The position numbers and the translations under genes are program-made. Under the pieces are notes generated by a model that saw only the letters and a program-made list of their open reading frames with translations, was not told the origin of the DNA and searched no databases. This document shows, piece after piece, positions 39,201 to 51,050 of a stretch of 64,000 bases of DNA. This stretch comes from Centropus unirufus (Eukaryota; Chordata; Aves; Cuculiformes; Centropidae): NCBI GenBank assembly GCA_013397695.1, contig VYZI01000058.1, forward strand, positions 1,941,780-2,005,779, written 5' to 3'. Numbering within the stretch: position 1 is the first letter of the stretch; the number at the start of each line of letters is the position of its first letter.

Positions 39201-42200
39201 CCCCCTCTATGCAGGTCCTGTAGAAAAAGGAACAGATAAGCGGATTCAGTGGTAGACAGTTAAGGGTGTTGAAAGTAATGAATCTATATCTCTCTATCTC
39301 TTTCCCTATTGTTGGCAGTAATTGGAGCAGTGTTCATCTATACAGTAAAATGCCAGTGAAGCCGATCTTAACGAAACATCTTTTTTTTCCATTATTTTGC
39401 AACACATTTTTCATTGACACTGCTAGTTTTTATTTTCACTATATGCCTTTTTTTTTTTGCAAGCTCTTTGCCACTCTTCTAAATAATAGTCCATTAAACA
39501 GTTCACAGTGTGTGTTCTGTAGAAATGTAAAAAAGTGATTGGATGATACTAATTAAGGAGAGATTTTGTTTCCACTTACTGCAGATCAATGGTGGGTTAC
39601 ATTAAAGCTGCATTTTTGTGATGAGTTTAAGCACAAAAGAACAGCTGTGCTAAATACATATTTCAAGGCTTACAGGTAGGTCAAATAAATCTTTCTTTCT
39701 TTCTTTGCCTGTCTATTTTAAAACTATTGCAAACTGTATGTGAAGAATAGTAGTAAAATAAAAAGGCAAATTTCTTACTGCAGATTTTTTTTTGCTTGTG
39801 GTAGCAGACACTGTTAAATCAGGAATGCCAATTGCAATGCATTGAGATCCTGTTGGCTTTTAATTTGCTCTATAGCCTACTATGCATTAATTTTAATGAG
39901 ACATTTTTCTTCTGTTTTCTACAGTTGCCACTCTAAGATAGCCCCTCTCTGATTTATGGGAGTTTCAGATACAGGAAAATAATGTCTTAGAAATCTCTTC
40001 TTATATTTGAACCCATGTTTTTTTCCTTAAATCCTAAATTATTCTGTGCACAAAATTTAACCAAAATCTCCATACAGACATATGTTCAAATGCAAAGAAG
40101 AGTGGCAGCTCATTCTAGTCAGATCAATTAAAATAAAAATTCACTATTCCTTGGCATTCCCTGATCAGCACAAACAACGTTCAGAGGAAATTCACCAGGT
40201 TGCCTCCAAGTACCATAATGAACATATATATATGACAAGGAACTAAAAGCGAAAATTCTTTACAGACACTTGCTCTAAATATTAAAAGCCCAAAACTACT
40301 TAAAAATCAGTTCACTTGGACTATTTTAGAAATATATTTTCTTTAATATAGGGTTCTGTATAAGGAAGCTATAGGGACCTTCTTCTTATACAGATCATTC
40401 CAATACCAAAAGCAGACAAGAATTGCTGTTTGCATCTTCCTTGCATTATAACAGTCTAGACCCCAATCCTAAGCCACTAAAAGTAAAACAGAATAACATC
40501 AGACAGGCTTTGTACATCATGGGCTATTGAGGCTACCCGATATTTCTGATTTTGTAAAAACCAAGGTCACACAGATTTAGATTTATTTGACCAAAATTTG
40601 TATGAGAATGGATAAAAAGGTTCAATTTTTGTCCATCTTTACTATTTTAAATTTAAACTGTGAATTCAATACTACATGCCTTTTATCATATCAGCTTGAA
40701 GCAAGAAGTAATTTATAATTCATAAGATCTTTGTTCCATGTTGAAATCTGGGTGGTCTCAAACTCTCAAAAGGAATTTGGTATGCTGAACATGTACCCAC
40801 CAAACTCTGGATTTACACACTTTTCAAAGAGGTATATTTTTGATTACTTAAAGTTGTCTCATTTGTGTGTACTGTTCTTGGTAATGGTACCATTGTCAGG
40901 TTTTCTATGCAAAGACAAGATCATCCATGGCGGGCATGAAGGGGCTGCTGCAATGCTGAGGACAACTTGCATACAGACACGTGGACAACAGCACCTGAGC
41001 TCCATGCCTTACTCCACAGCGGGTCAGTTATCTGGCTTTCCCATCAGACACGTAAAACTGATGCTATCCTCAACATCATTATTGTAAAGCCTTTTTTCTT
41101 TACACATCTTGAAATACAAACAGTCCCATATTGCTGCGAATTTTTGATCCAGAAGGGCACTCTGTTTAACAGTAGCTTGTGCGTCAGCTGTCTGATAGAG
41201 TCAAAACTTTCCATGGAGGAAAAGATTATTTGGTCACGAAGTCAGAAGACATATAAGGTAAGTTATAGAGGTACCAACCTTCATCAAAGTTTTCAAGAGT
41301 GACATCCAATCTCAAACTGAAAACAAAGTCAGCTGGAAAGCTTTCTGCTAGTTACAGGGCACACTTCCAGTGAATAATACGGCCTTTATAACCTGCAGTA
41401 CTGTGCACCCCACACACCTCTTTTTCTGCTGTTATGAACTGGATAGATTAGGGTGAGCAGTACCAATTTTAGTTTAATTTTGCTCAGTGTCTCTGTAGCT
41501 GCAGAACCCACACACGCAGAAACCCTTTATTCAAGCATGGGTTATCACTGGTATTCTCACAGCAATTTATACAAGGAAACTTTTCCTGGCATAATTCATT
41601 AAAAATTAATCAACCCATTTCTGTGCAAATCTCTGTGACATGCGTTCTTTGATGCAGTGAGTGCTGAATAGTCTTTTCCTTATTATGAAATGACACAAGT
41701 GGAACTTTCTAATTGGCTGTCAGTGATGTCATACACAAGTAAATGCACAAGTCGGCTTATTTCCCTTATTATGAACATACTCCATGACAGACTGTGAGTT
41801 TCTGGAGAGCTTCTGCCCCTCTTTGGTAGTTAACAACACTTTGCTGGAAGGATTACAGCTATGTTTCTCTAACAGGATAGAAACTTGACTGTGTGTTTTC
41901 CTATCGTTCTTCCCATTTGGGGCATATTTTTCCTTTTTATACTAGGTTCCCTTACTGCTGAGTTTCTATCTTTTCCCACAGGAGCAATGTGGAACTTATA
42001 GAGTGAAATTAGCTACAACTTTCTCAGGCATTCTTAAAGGGTTGTCTTTTTGGGTGGTTTCATCAGTTGTATCAAAATCAACAATAAATGTGGTCACATT
42101 CACATCTAACTCATAGTTAACAGACTTTATATAATAGGCAGAAGTTTCAGCAGCACAACCACTAAAGGGATATAGCCAAGAGACATATGGAAACAGTGAG

Positions 42201-45200
42201 ATTTTGTTCTTGTGGTTTTCAACGTATTTATGTATTTGGTTAACAGCTCCTCGTTAATGCAGAAAGATTGCCACATCTGCAGCCTTGCCAGAAGAGTCCA
42301 CTTTCACTGCAGGATGATGTGCTCTCCAAAGAACGTGCTCTGGCAGGAACAGGGCTGCTTACATTTGCTTTTCTCTGTTACTCATGTTATGCACTTACAG
42401 AATTTGGATAAAGGGCAAATGTTGTACTACTAGGAGCTGCCTTCCAAAATCATGTGGCAAAATGCCGCATCCTCTAGCCATACTCCATACAACTTTCCAG
42501 ACCAAGATTACAAACCCATGACTTATTTAGTACCTTAGCTCTCAACTACTTCCATCCTAGTTCATAAGCATCTCCCCTCCCACATACAACTTTCAGCTAC
42601 ACCCAGCTCCAAGATCCCCAGTCCCCAGACTTCTTCAATCTGACAACAGAGTAAGGACCACCCCCAAGCACACAACTGCCTCTCTTCCACTCTCTCATCT
42701 CACGTTAGCACTCTAAATCTTTTTGATCAGTCCCAACTCAGTTTGCCAGGAGAGAGAGGCACTGAAGAGCTGGGCTGCTGCTGAAGATAGTATAGGTGTA
42801 GGCATCTTCTAGGGTGGTTTACTGAAAGCCATAATCTAAGCTTCAACTCTGCAGTGGGGTCTCTCCCATCATATCTTCCTTATATCACTTAGTGGTATGT
42901 TTCACACATATGAAGTAACAAAAGATAAATACACTCAGAGATTCTAGCTTTTTAGTTAATATTCTTACACAATTGTCTCCCAGACACCCATGGTTACAAC
43001 TGATGTAATGGTCAATAACTACTAATACACATTGACAATTCAGCAGTGGGAGTTCCTATCCCTATGGCATGCAAGAAAGTTACAGAATGTAAGGTGCAGT
43101 ACTCCCAGCTGACAGCACAGGTGTGATGTTACTGCAAGTGAGGCTGCAGTTAAACAATGAGAGTTTGTCATTGTTTAATCAAGTTATTACAAACAGCAAG
43201 TACAAAACTTAGCCTGAGAAGTGTGACTTATGCTGGCATCAGGTTGTCCCATCTTCAACTGCCTGAATATTCCTTGTTTTGTCTTATCTTGTTTTAAGAA
43301 AAATAAAAGCAAGGATTTTTTCTCTTTTTACCACACTTTTCTTCCCTGTTCTTTTTTTGTTCTGACAGACAATGGCTTAATCTAAAGAATAAAGACATCA
43401 AATGATTATATCATTTTTAATCCAATTGCAGATTTTTATATATGACCCCTTATCTTTTCTGTTCACGCAGTGATATACAGATCACATGGTTCTTTAAACT
43501 TGAAAATATCTTCACTTTTCAGTTCATGTCTTTACCTTTTCCTTTGCATTTCACTAAAACACAAATATGTAATATTTAATTATTTGATTACTATCTTATG
43601 AAAGAAAGATTACTAGAGACATTTAATGAAGATAGTAATGTAATTGTCAGTTAACTTTCCTAGGATAATTTGATTGTCAGCTAATTTTTTAGTATAGGGT
43701 AAAATTCTGGCTCTAGTAAAATTACAGCAGTCCTATAAGATTTAGCAGGACCAGAATCTTATTCTCTACTTTCCAATTACCAGCAAATATCCAGTATTTG
43801 GCTTTGTGGTCATTTGTAACCAGTGGGACTGCTTTGCTGCTTTTCTGTATGTTAGAATTGAAAATAATATTCCCGCAGTTGATCTGCCTGTTAATAAGCA
43901 GTTGGAAAGAGGAAAAGTCTTTTCCACAGCCTTAAACTCGCACAAGGATTAGCTGCCTAGTTATGTGGTAGCTGTTGCAATAGTATGTTGAAGCAGCCAT
44001 ATCTGCCAGTAGAACTGTTAAGTGCACTTCCATCGTTCCTTGAAACTTGCCCATGAGCAGATAAAATTTCAGCCAGCACAGAACCAGCTGTATGTACTAC
44101 TGAACGTAACATGCTGACACCATGAACAAAATGTATATTGGTGACAAAAATAGCATTAATCACACATAATATTTTGTTAAAAAGCTTGTTCAACTACTCT
44201 GCCTCCCTACAGAAGCAGGATTGTCCTGTAGGCTAAATGTAAAAGTTTAACTCATAAATCTCATGCAGTATTTATGGAAGCAGCAGGATTCTTTATAGGA
44301 TACACAGAAGGCATAAAACTGTTTTGTGATCCTTGATTTGGCCTTTTATATTTGCATCAGCTCACTATTTGTCTCAGGAAACCCTACCTTGCCCACCCAT
44401 CTTTGATGTTAGTAGTGTCTGGAAGGCTTATAGAAATGTTCCATCTTTTTTAACTTCATCCTTCCTCCCCCACTGTTGTTTGATCATTCTTCCCCAGCTG
44501 CACTGGAACAAGACAGCAGCCTTTTCATGGCATAAAGAGCTAAAGTAGTTGTACTCACAGCAGATTCTCTCCAACTAGAGTGGTTTATCAGGGGGTAGAT
44601 GGGTTCCTCCCATCCACCTCACTAAGAAAAGAAAACTATTGGCTGGAATTCTTGATGGTTTAATAAAAAAGATAACAGTCGAGTCTAGCTGTCTTTTCTC
44701 TAGTTTTTAAGACAACAAGGATTAAGGATCATGATAATAACCCAAAAAGACATTTTCTTCCTTTTCCTTCTGCAAGCACCCTTCAAGCTAGCCCCCTGCA
44801 AGACCACAGAAAGCCCACAGCTGGACATTCAGATGCACTGGAAGGTGTTAAAATTTGTGACTTGATATGAGGACTAATTAAGAGGACTGAACGACCACTA
44901 AGCCTGTGAGCAAGAGTAGTCAGGAGAGGACAGGAGGTCAGCAGTCCTCAGTGACAAGATGATTCTGAACAGTTTGCTGTGGTATGGCTGCCTTCCTTCC
45001 CTTTCTTGGCATACTTCCTTTCTCAGTCAATCAGTGCTCAGTTAATTAGTATATGCACTGGCAGCTTTCATGTGTTTTAGCTGGGGTAGGATCAGATAAA
45101 CTTTTGTAGTAGGCTTGTGTGTGCATACGTACACAATTGGAAAATAATGGAAGCTTAGAATAATACAGAATAAAATAAGGAATAGTAAAGTTTATTTGTA

Positions 45201-45699
45201 TGCAGATAATAAAAAGATGAGAATGCCGTGTTGTTATAATATGGTTATTGCGTGCCTTATAAGGAAGGTTTTTATTTTCTTTTGTGCTCCCCTTTACATT
45301 TTCAGCCCAAATTTCTGTATCCTGCCTTTGGAAGCTTGGGGACAGCCAGTAGAAGATATTGCACAGGCAAATGTATGCAAAGGAACTCTGTAACCCAAGT
45401 ATTAATAAAACAGAAAAAAAAATTATCTGAAAACTTCTTGAATATTTTGCCACATTATTCCAGGGTGAAACTTGTTCTGTGTTAGAGATTTCACTAAATA
45501 TACTCCAGCTGTTCTTGTTTTGTGTGATATCTTTCTTTTAAACCTCTGGTTTATATCTCTGATGCGTGCCACTATAAAGACATATCTACAAAAAAGGATT
45601 TTAGTGAAGCTTATAGACCTCTATTGCAGCTGGACTCCCCTGTCTCCAAGGTTCTCCTGAATAAAAAATAGTTTATTACATCAGAATTGCTTCCTTTTT
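39201..45699. other. Unassigned stretch; longest frames are chance-like
   Basis: Frames of 118 and 111 codons (40731-41087 and 40967-41302, plus) overlap in different frames, and a 135-codon frame (45046-45453, minus) is rich in Ile/Phe/Tyr as expected from AT-rich DNA. None shows a domain. A second weak regulatory-looking block lies near 39800-39920 ('tttaatttgctc', 'gcattaattttaatgag'). The exon-like piece 41124-41257 has its own entry. Confidence 0.55.
41124..41257 (+). other. Exon-like segment, unproven
   Basis: 134 bases are bounded on the left by a pyrimidine-bearing acceptor-like site ending 'caaacag' and on the right by AAG|GTAAGT, a full donor consensus. One frame stays open throughout and reads '...EEKIIWSRSQKTYK' up to the donor. 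The peptide was not recognised. The segment may be an exon of an unannotated noncoding or coding transcript, but matches of this quality also arise by chance. Confidence 0.12.
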
Positions 45700-46370
45700 A
45701 CTTCGTATGCACCCTTCCCTGCAGGCCCCATGAGATAATATGGTGATGAGTTCCTCTCTTGTGCTCTTCTCCCATCTGTATGAGGAAAAGCCTTCTCCCA
45801 GCAAAGAAGGATCTGGATGAACAGCCACTGCCTTTGTCAGAGTTCAGGTAGTAGGTAGTTGCAGGCTGCTCTGTGTGGGAAGCAGCCAAGAACTGTCCTG
45901 TGACAGTCATTGCCAGACCCAGCCAGCTCTCAAACTGGTGTGAGTAGTCCATGCAGGGCCAAAACTGCAGCCTTTCAGGGGAGCACCCCACATTCCAGCT
46001 CTGACATATTTATGAAAAAGCTGCAGCCACGAGGGGCAAGAGACACGTGGGTAGATGCTATTGGGTACATATGACTGGAAACGAAGAGTTAGAGGCTTCT
46101 GAGCAGATACTGCTGAGCACATGGCTGGAGATACACCATTGGAAGGACATACTCCATAATGGAGCATCTTCTCCCATGACTGCAGTCCCTACCTTCTAGG
46201 GTAGAGACTGTCCAGGTTGTGACTGTGACCTCTATCAGTGTAAGGACACCCTTAAGGGATTGCAGGTATGGGTGGCCCACAGTGAGGGAGAGGAAAACCA
46301 GTAAGCAATGAAGAGCAGCAGACAGAAACCATTTAACACACAAACCAAAATCTTCTGTGCCACGCATTTC
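45700..46370. other. Segment with raised GC and staggered minus-strand frames
   Basis: Composition is visibly more GC-rich than the flanks, and three minus-strand open frames overlap end to end in different frames (46367-46089, 46167-45907, 45991-45698; 92, 86 and 97 codons). That pattern would fit a decayed coding sequence with frameshifts, such as an old retroelement or retrocopy, but the translated residues were not recognised and no long terminal repeat or poly-A was found. Origin unknown. Confidence 0.3.
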
Positions 46371-49019
46371 CTCATTGAAGGCATTGAGATGGTCTGAGTG
46401 ACTTGAAGCAAAAAGGAAACAGAGATCAGGAGGTTTGGCTTAATGTGAGCCTAGAGAAAGGAGGTTTTTAACTTTTGTAGGTGTTATCAAAGAGATTTTT
46501 TACTTATTAATGGGTTCTTTTCTCAATAAACAAAACATAGATTAGAAGTTTGTAATAACTGGTAATAAATCAAATAAAGTAAAAACTTCCTTATGTCTAG
46601 ATTGTTGATGGCCACAGGCACTGTGATGCTTGCCATGAAAGACATGTACCAGGTTTTAAACCTTTTTTTCCCTTCTCTTTGGCTAATTTTTGTTCCCTGT
46701 TTGAGATAATGCTTAGCTTTTCTTATAGAATAAACTGAAGTAGTCTCTCTGCTTCAAGTAAAGTATGAGAATGTTGTGTCTTTCTCTGAAAGTGGTTTCG
46801 CACACAGAGAAAAATGGAAAAAATAATGAGATCTGCTGTTTAAAAACAAAAAACTGCTATTACCAGTAGGTAAGAGCAGACTGTACAGACTATGATTTTC
46901 TCTCAACAAAAAAATATAATATTTCTGTAACGTGGTAGAAGAACCACACTAAACTGGTTTGCCTTGTGACAACTCTTTTGCTGTAAACGAAAGGACTTTG
47001 GTGTATCCAGCAGTATTTGCCAGGTTCCATGAACATAAAATGGCTGAAAACTGAACATCTTTGTAGAAAAGAATAGCTTCATATATATAAATCATGATTG
47101 ATTTTTCTTAACAGGCATAATTAATACCTAGCTTTGAAATTCCTCCATGGTCCACATTCAGGAAATCATCTGTACTTAGGGTAGTAGGAGTCAAACATCA
47201 GTTTATAGTTAAGCACCTGCTTAAGTGCTTTTTTGGGTTATGTTCAAAATTGAAATGCATTCAAGATCCTCATGTGTACATAAGGGTCAGATATAAAATT
47301 AAAAGATAAATTTAGATTCCAGTCACCTTCTCTTTAATTAGTGAGTACTTGGATCAGAACTTCTATATGGGACCATCTGGGCAGTGACATTTTTAATACA
47401 GTCATTTATTTTCCTGTTTCATCACTGCATCTCTTGAATTACAGGTCTGTGTTTTTAAATAGTATCAAATCAAACATGACAAGGTTCTTCATTTACTGAC
47501 TCAAGGTACAGAAATTATTACTGAGGAAGTGGTGAATGAAGTGCATTTGCTATTTTGAGTACTGCTTGCTAAGAAAATTTTGGTTCTCAAGAAATATCAG
47601 TAAAGTATATTTCCTGCTAAAAATATCTAACAAAATACTTATTTAAATCAACATATTTGTATTATGTTATTTTATTAGGGTATATGCCTTCAGTCTAGCA
47701 CACATCAACAGATCTATATTATTCTCCACTGTTGTGGGAGGGTTTTTTAATGGTACGAGGGTCCTTTTAAATATCAGTGCCTCATTTACCAAAGTGATGA
47801 ACAGAATATATGAACTTAAACTGAACATCTGCTTCAAAGTGCATATGCTGTAATTTATGACCATTTCAGGATCAGAGAACTGTTCCAAAGTGAACAGAAT
47901 CCAGTATCCCCATAAAGATTTTACTTAAAAGAATATTCTGGGTAAGAATAAAATTACAGGTGTGGTGTTACTTATGAGACTGCACAAAGGCGCAGGTAAA
48001 GTGCCCTATAGAAAGCAAACATTATAGAAAACAGAGTTGAATTTGGGGGGGCAAGGGGATGATTATAAATAATCATTCTTCAACAGAAAGATTTGTCTAA
48101 TAAAATGAAAATTAGAAACATGAACTTTTAAACTATTTCTGAAAAAAAAACCAACACAGCCTCTCCTTTCTTGCAGATGACTGGATGGTGAAATGCTTTC
48201 ACAAAGTTTTATAGTTGAATGAGTGTCACAACTGTATGGACTGACATCTGCCTCTGTCAGGTTTTACAGCTCACACAAAGAAGGATGAACGCACACTACC
48301 ATTTGACAGAAAAGAGCATTTTCTGACCTGACCAGCAGTGCTGGGACTTACGTGAAGGCTCCCCAGAGTGGACGGTCTAAAATATTGATTCATTAGTCTG
48401 TTTAATCTTTGTGGCTGCTAAGGGAAAGATCTTCCTTGATTTACGATATGACAGACTGTCATTTCAAGAGGTCCCTGATCACTGTCCCTCTACCAAACTG
48501 ATAAAAAAAAAAAATTAGCATAAGGTTCAAGTGTAGGCTTGAAATAAAAAATCGTGGAGGGCTGAATTCAATTCAGGGAAGTGGCTGTCAGGGAGATACT
48601 CATAACCCCCTACTTTGGGAATACATATGTCATTTCCCAGGCTCCATGATGTAGCACAGCCCCGAGGGTTGAAGAAATGGAGAAGCAATGTGGAAGAGCC
48701 CAGACCTTCTACAATCTTCCTACTCGGCCTTGTGCTACCTATACAGTGCTACATTTTGTATTGCAAAGTAAATTGCTGACAGAGGCCAGATAAACCAAGT
48801 ATGATCACCTATTGCCAATGAAGATAACCTAGAACGACTAACCAGGATGGAGACAGCTACTTTGTAGATGCATAAAGATAAAGAAGATTAATCTTATTCC
48901 ATATGTATGCCACTTTTTGGCCATAAACATCTCCTGACAGTCCTGTGGTGGTGTGGTGTATACAAATGGGAAGACAGGGAAGCCAAAAATAAGCAAAGTA
49001 GTCACATTCACTGGGTACA
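46371..49019. other. Unassigned AT-rich sequence
   Basis: No gene, RNA or repeat family was recognised. Frames are under 75 codons. Confidence 0.6.
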
Positions 49020-49440
49020 AGGATGAACTATGTCTGCAGCCAATGAGGGCCAGCTGCTCCCTGTGGACTGGGAAACTAGCAACCCAGGGCCATCCCAGGG
49101 TGAGGCCATAACATCAGCCCACAGCTGGAGTCAAGATCAGGCTCAGTGAGGGGAACTGGAGTAGGAGACAGCCCAGGAGGGGGACCGGGCCAAGCCTGGG
49201 CTGGGATGTGGGCCCATGGTGGGTCCATGGGCAGGCAGGGCAGGGCTGTGGGGAACTGGAGACCAGCACTGATGCAGCATCACTGGGGCAGGGAATGACA
49301 TGGAGTTCTGGGCCATGGGCAGAGGCAGGAGGGGGCAGGGACGTGAGCAGGACTGATATGGCCTGGTCATATCCTCAGGGTCTTCACAAGCTACACCAAC
49401 ACCATTACACCCTTCAGGTAAGTCAGCCGTGAGAGTAAAG
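49020..49440. other. GC-rich, G-skewed island of unknown origin
   Basis: About 420 bases are strongly G-rich on the plus strand, with many GGGCAGG, GGGCC and CCATGGG groups (for example 49170-49260 and 49318-49345), standing out in the AT-rich surroundings. CpG is scarce, so it is not a CpG island. A 122-codon minus-strand frame (49143-49511) is Pro/Ser-rich because of the skew and has no recognised domain. A TATAAA lies about 220 bases further right (near 49652). It may be part of an old LTR, a satellite-like or a retroposed sequence; none could be identified. Confidence 0.35.
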
Positions 49441-50306
49441 TAGGGCAGGCAGAATGGAAAAGTCCTGTTGTACAGAAAGATGCCCATATGAGAAGAACAG
49501 GGTGAGGCCATCTAAGAGGATGAAAGCCCACTCAGCATTAAAAACCAGTCAGGCATACAGTGTCACCGAGTAGCCTTAGGACAGTTTTTGATGTAAGCCA
49601 GGACTGATCCTTGCCGAGGTTGCCCCAGAACAAATAGATGCAGAGACAACAGTATAAAGCCTCCTGCTCTCAAGGACAGCTCTTCATAAACAGCTTTTCT
49701 ACGTGCTGGCAAATCTTGCAGGAAAACAACAAAAATGCTCAGAAAGGGTCAACTTGCTCACATTTCATTTAAACTTTCTTGTCACTCTTTGGAAGTGTCC
49801 TTTCTACAGATAAGGAATGGGGGACCTTAGCACGGTGACCATCAAACAAAAAAGAAATCATATAGGCAATCTGACCATCCAGAATAAATATTCTTCACTT
49901 CCTGTTAAAACTTGGTGCTTTATTTGCACTTATCTCTCTGACTATATTCCTAACTCTCAGGTACCTTAGCCTATATTGACAGTCACTTTGGGTTTAATAT
50001 CATTAAACGTTCACTGTCAAGTCCCCACAAATCCCACACCCCCCTTGTCTCTCAGGCTTAGAAAACTCATTTAATACTAAGGGCTAATTAATTAACTGCA
50101 TTTTCCTATATTTAATGGAGACTACCCTAAACCATAGAACCAAACCTCACTGAAATCTAGCTCACTGGTGCAACCTATAATTACACTGAACCAGATTTAA
50201 CTATTGTTCTAATTCATATTTATTATTACACTAGTAGACCATATTGTTGTTATTATTATTACTATGACCAAGAATATGAGTAAGCTCATATGGCATATTG
50301 CACAAT

Positions 50307-50330
50307 ATACAGTATATGAGTATACTGTAT
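50307..50330. repeat. Short perfect inverted repeat
   Basis: ATACAGTAT (50307-50315) and its exact reverse complement ATACTGTAT (50322-50330) flank a 6-base spacer. AT-rich hairpins of this size are common and no function is implied. Confidence 0.8.
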
Positions 50331-51033
50331 CATGAATGTACTCTGCAGGGAGAAATCCAGAAGCAGATTGTGCCATCGGCATCAGACCTGTTTTTTACTC
50401 TGCATAGAACAATAGAAAAAAATCAGGGTGAAAAGGAACAAAAAATGCATTATTTAACAAACTGGTAAAATCAGGGAACAAGATAATGTTCAACTTTTAT
50501 ACCACATTCACAAAAGCTTTTGCAAACCTCCAGATGGTTGATTAACCTTTTTTTTGTCAGCAAACTGCATTTCTTTATTTGTATTGTACTTATTAGCTCC
50601 TGTAAAATCTATTTTTGTTCATTGTCCTTTTTTTATTGGTGTTTGCAAAAATAAGCCTACAAGTTCAAAAGGGAAATCAGAGAGGTGTGTGGCTGTTACT
50701 TGATGCAGGGTGTGATAGAAGAGAAAGATGACTGTGGCAAATTAGCAATGAGATATAAACCGGGCACATACCACTGTATGGTTATGAACATCTGCTTCAG
50801 GTGCTGGTAGGTCACAAAGAGCCAGCATCTGTTCTCCCTAAATCCAATTGGAGCTCTTCTACTGAAGTAAACTGAAAATCGTTTGGAGCTCCATATAGCT
50901 ATAGCAAAATCTATCGTGATAAGAGAAGGCTCACTCTTTTAGAGACTGACACCTTAGTAGTTTGACAATATTAGCAAAACATTTTTGCTAATGTTTTTAA
51001 ATTTTCCCAAGGAGAAAAAACATGCAAATTCAC

Positions 51034-51050
51034 AAAAAAAAAAAAAAAAA
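51034..51050. repeat. Poly-A tract
   Basis: A run of 17 A preceded by 'catgcaaattcac'. No retroposed gene body was recognised upstream. Confidence 0.85.

Noticed and set aside
45046..45453. 135-codon open frame on the minus strand, hydrophobic start
   Set aside because: The hydrophobic residues follow from AT-rich codons. Overlapping plus-strand frames exist and no family was recognised.
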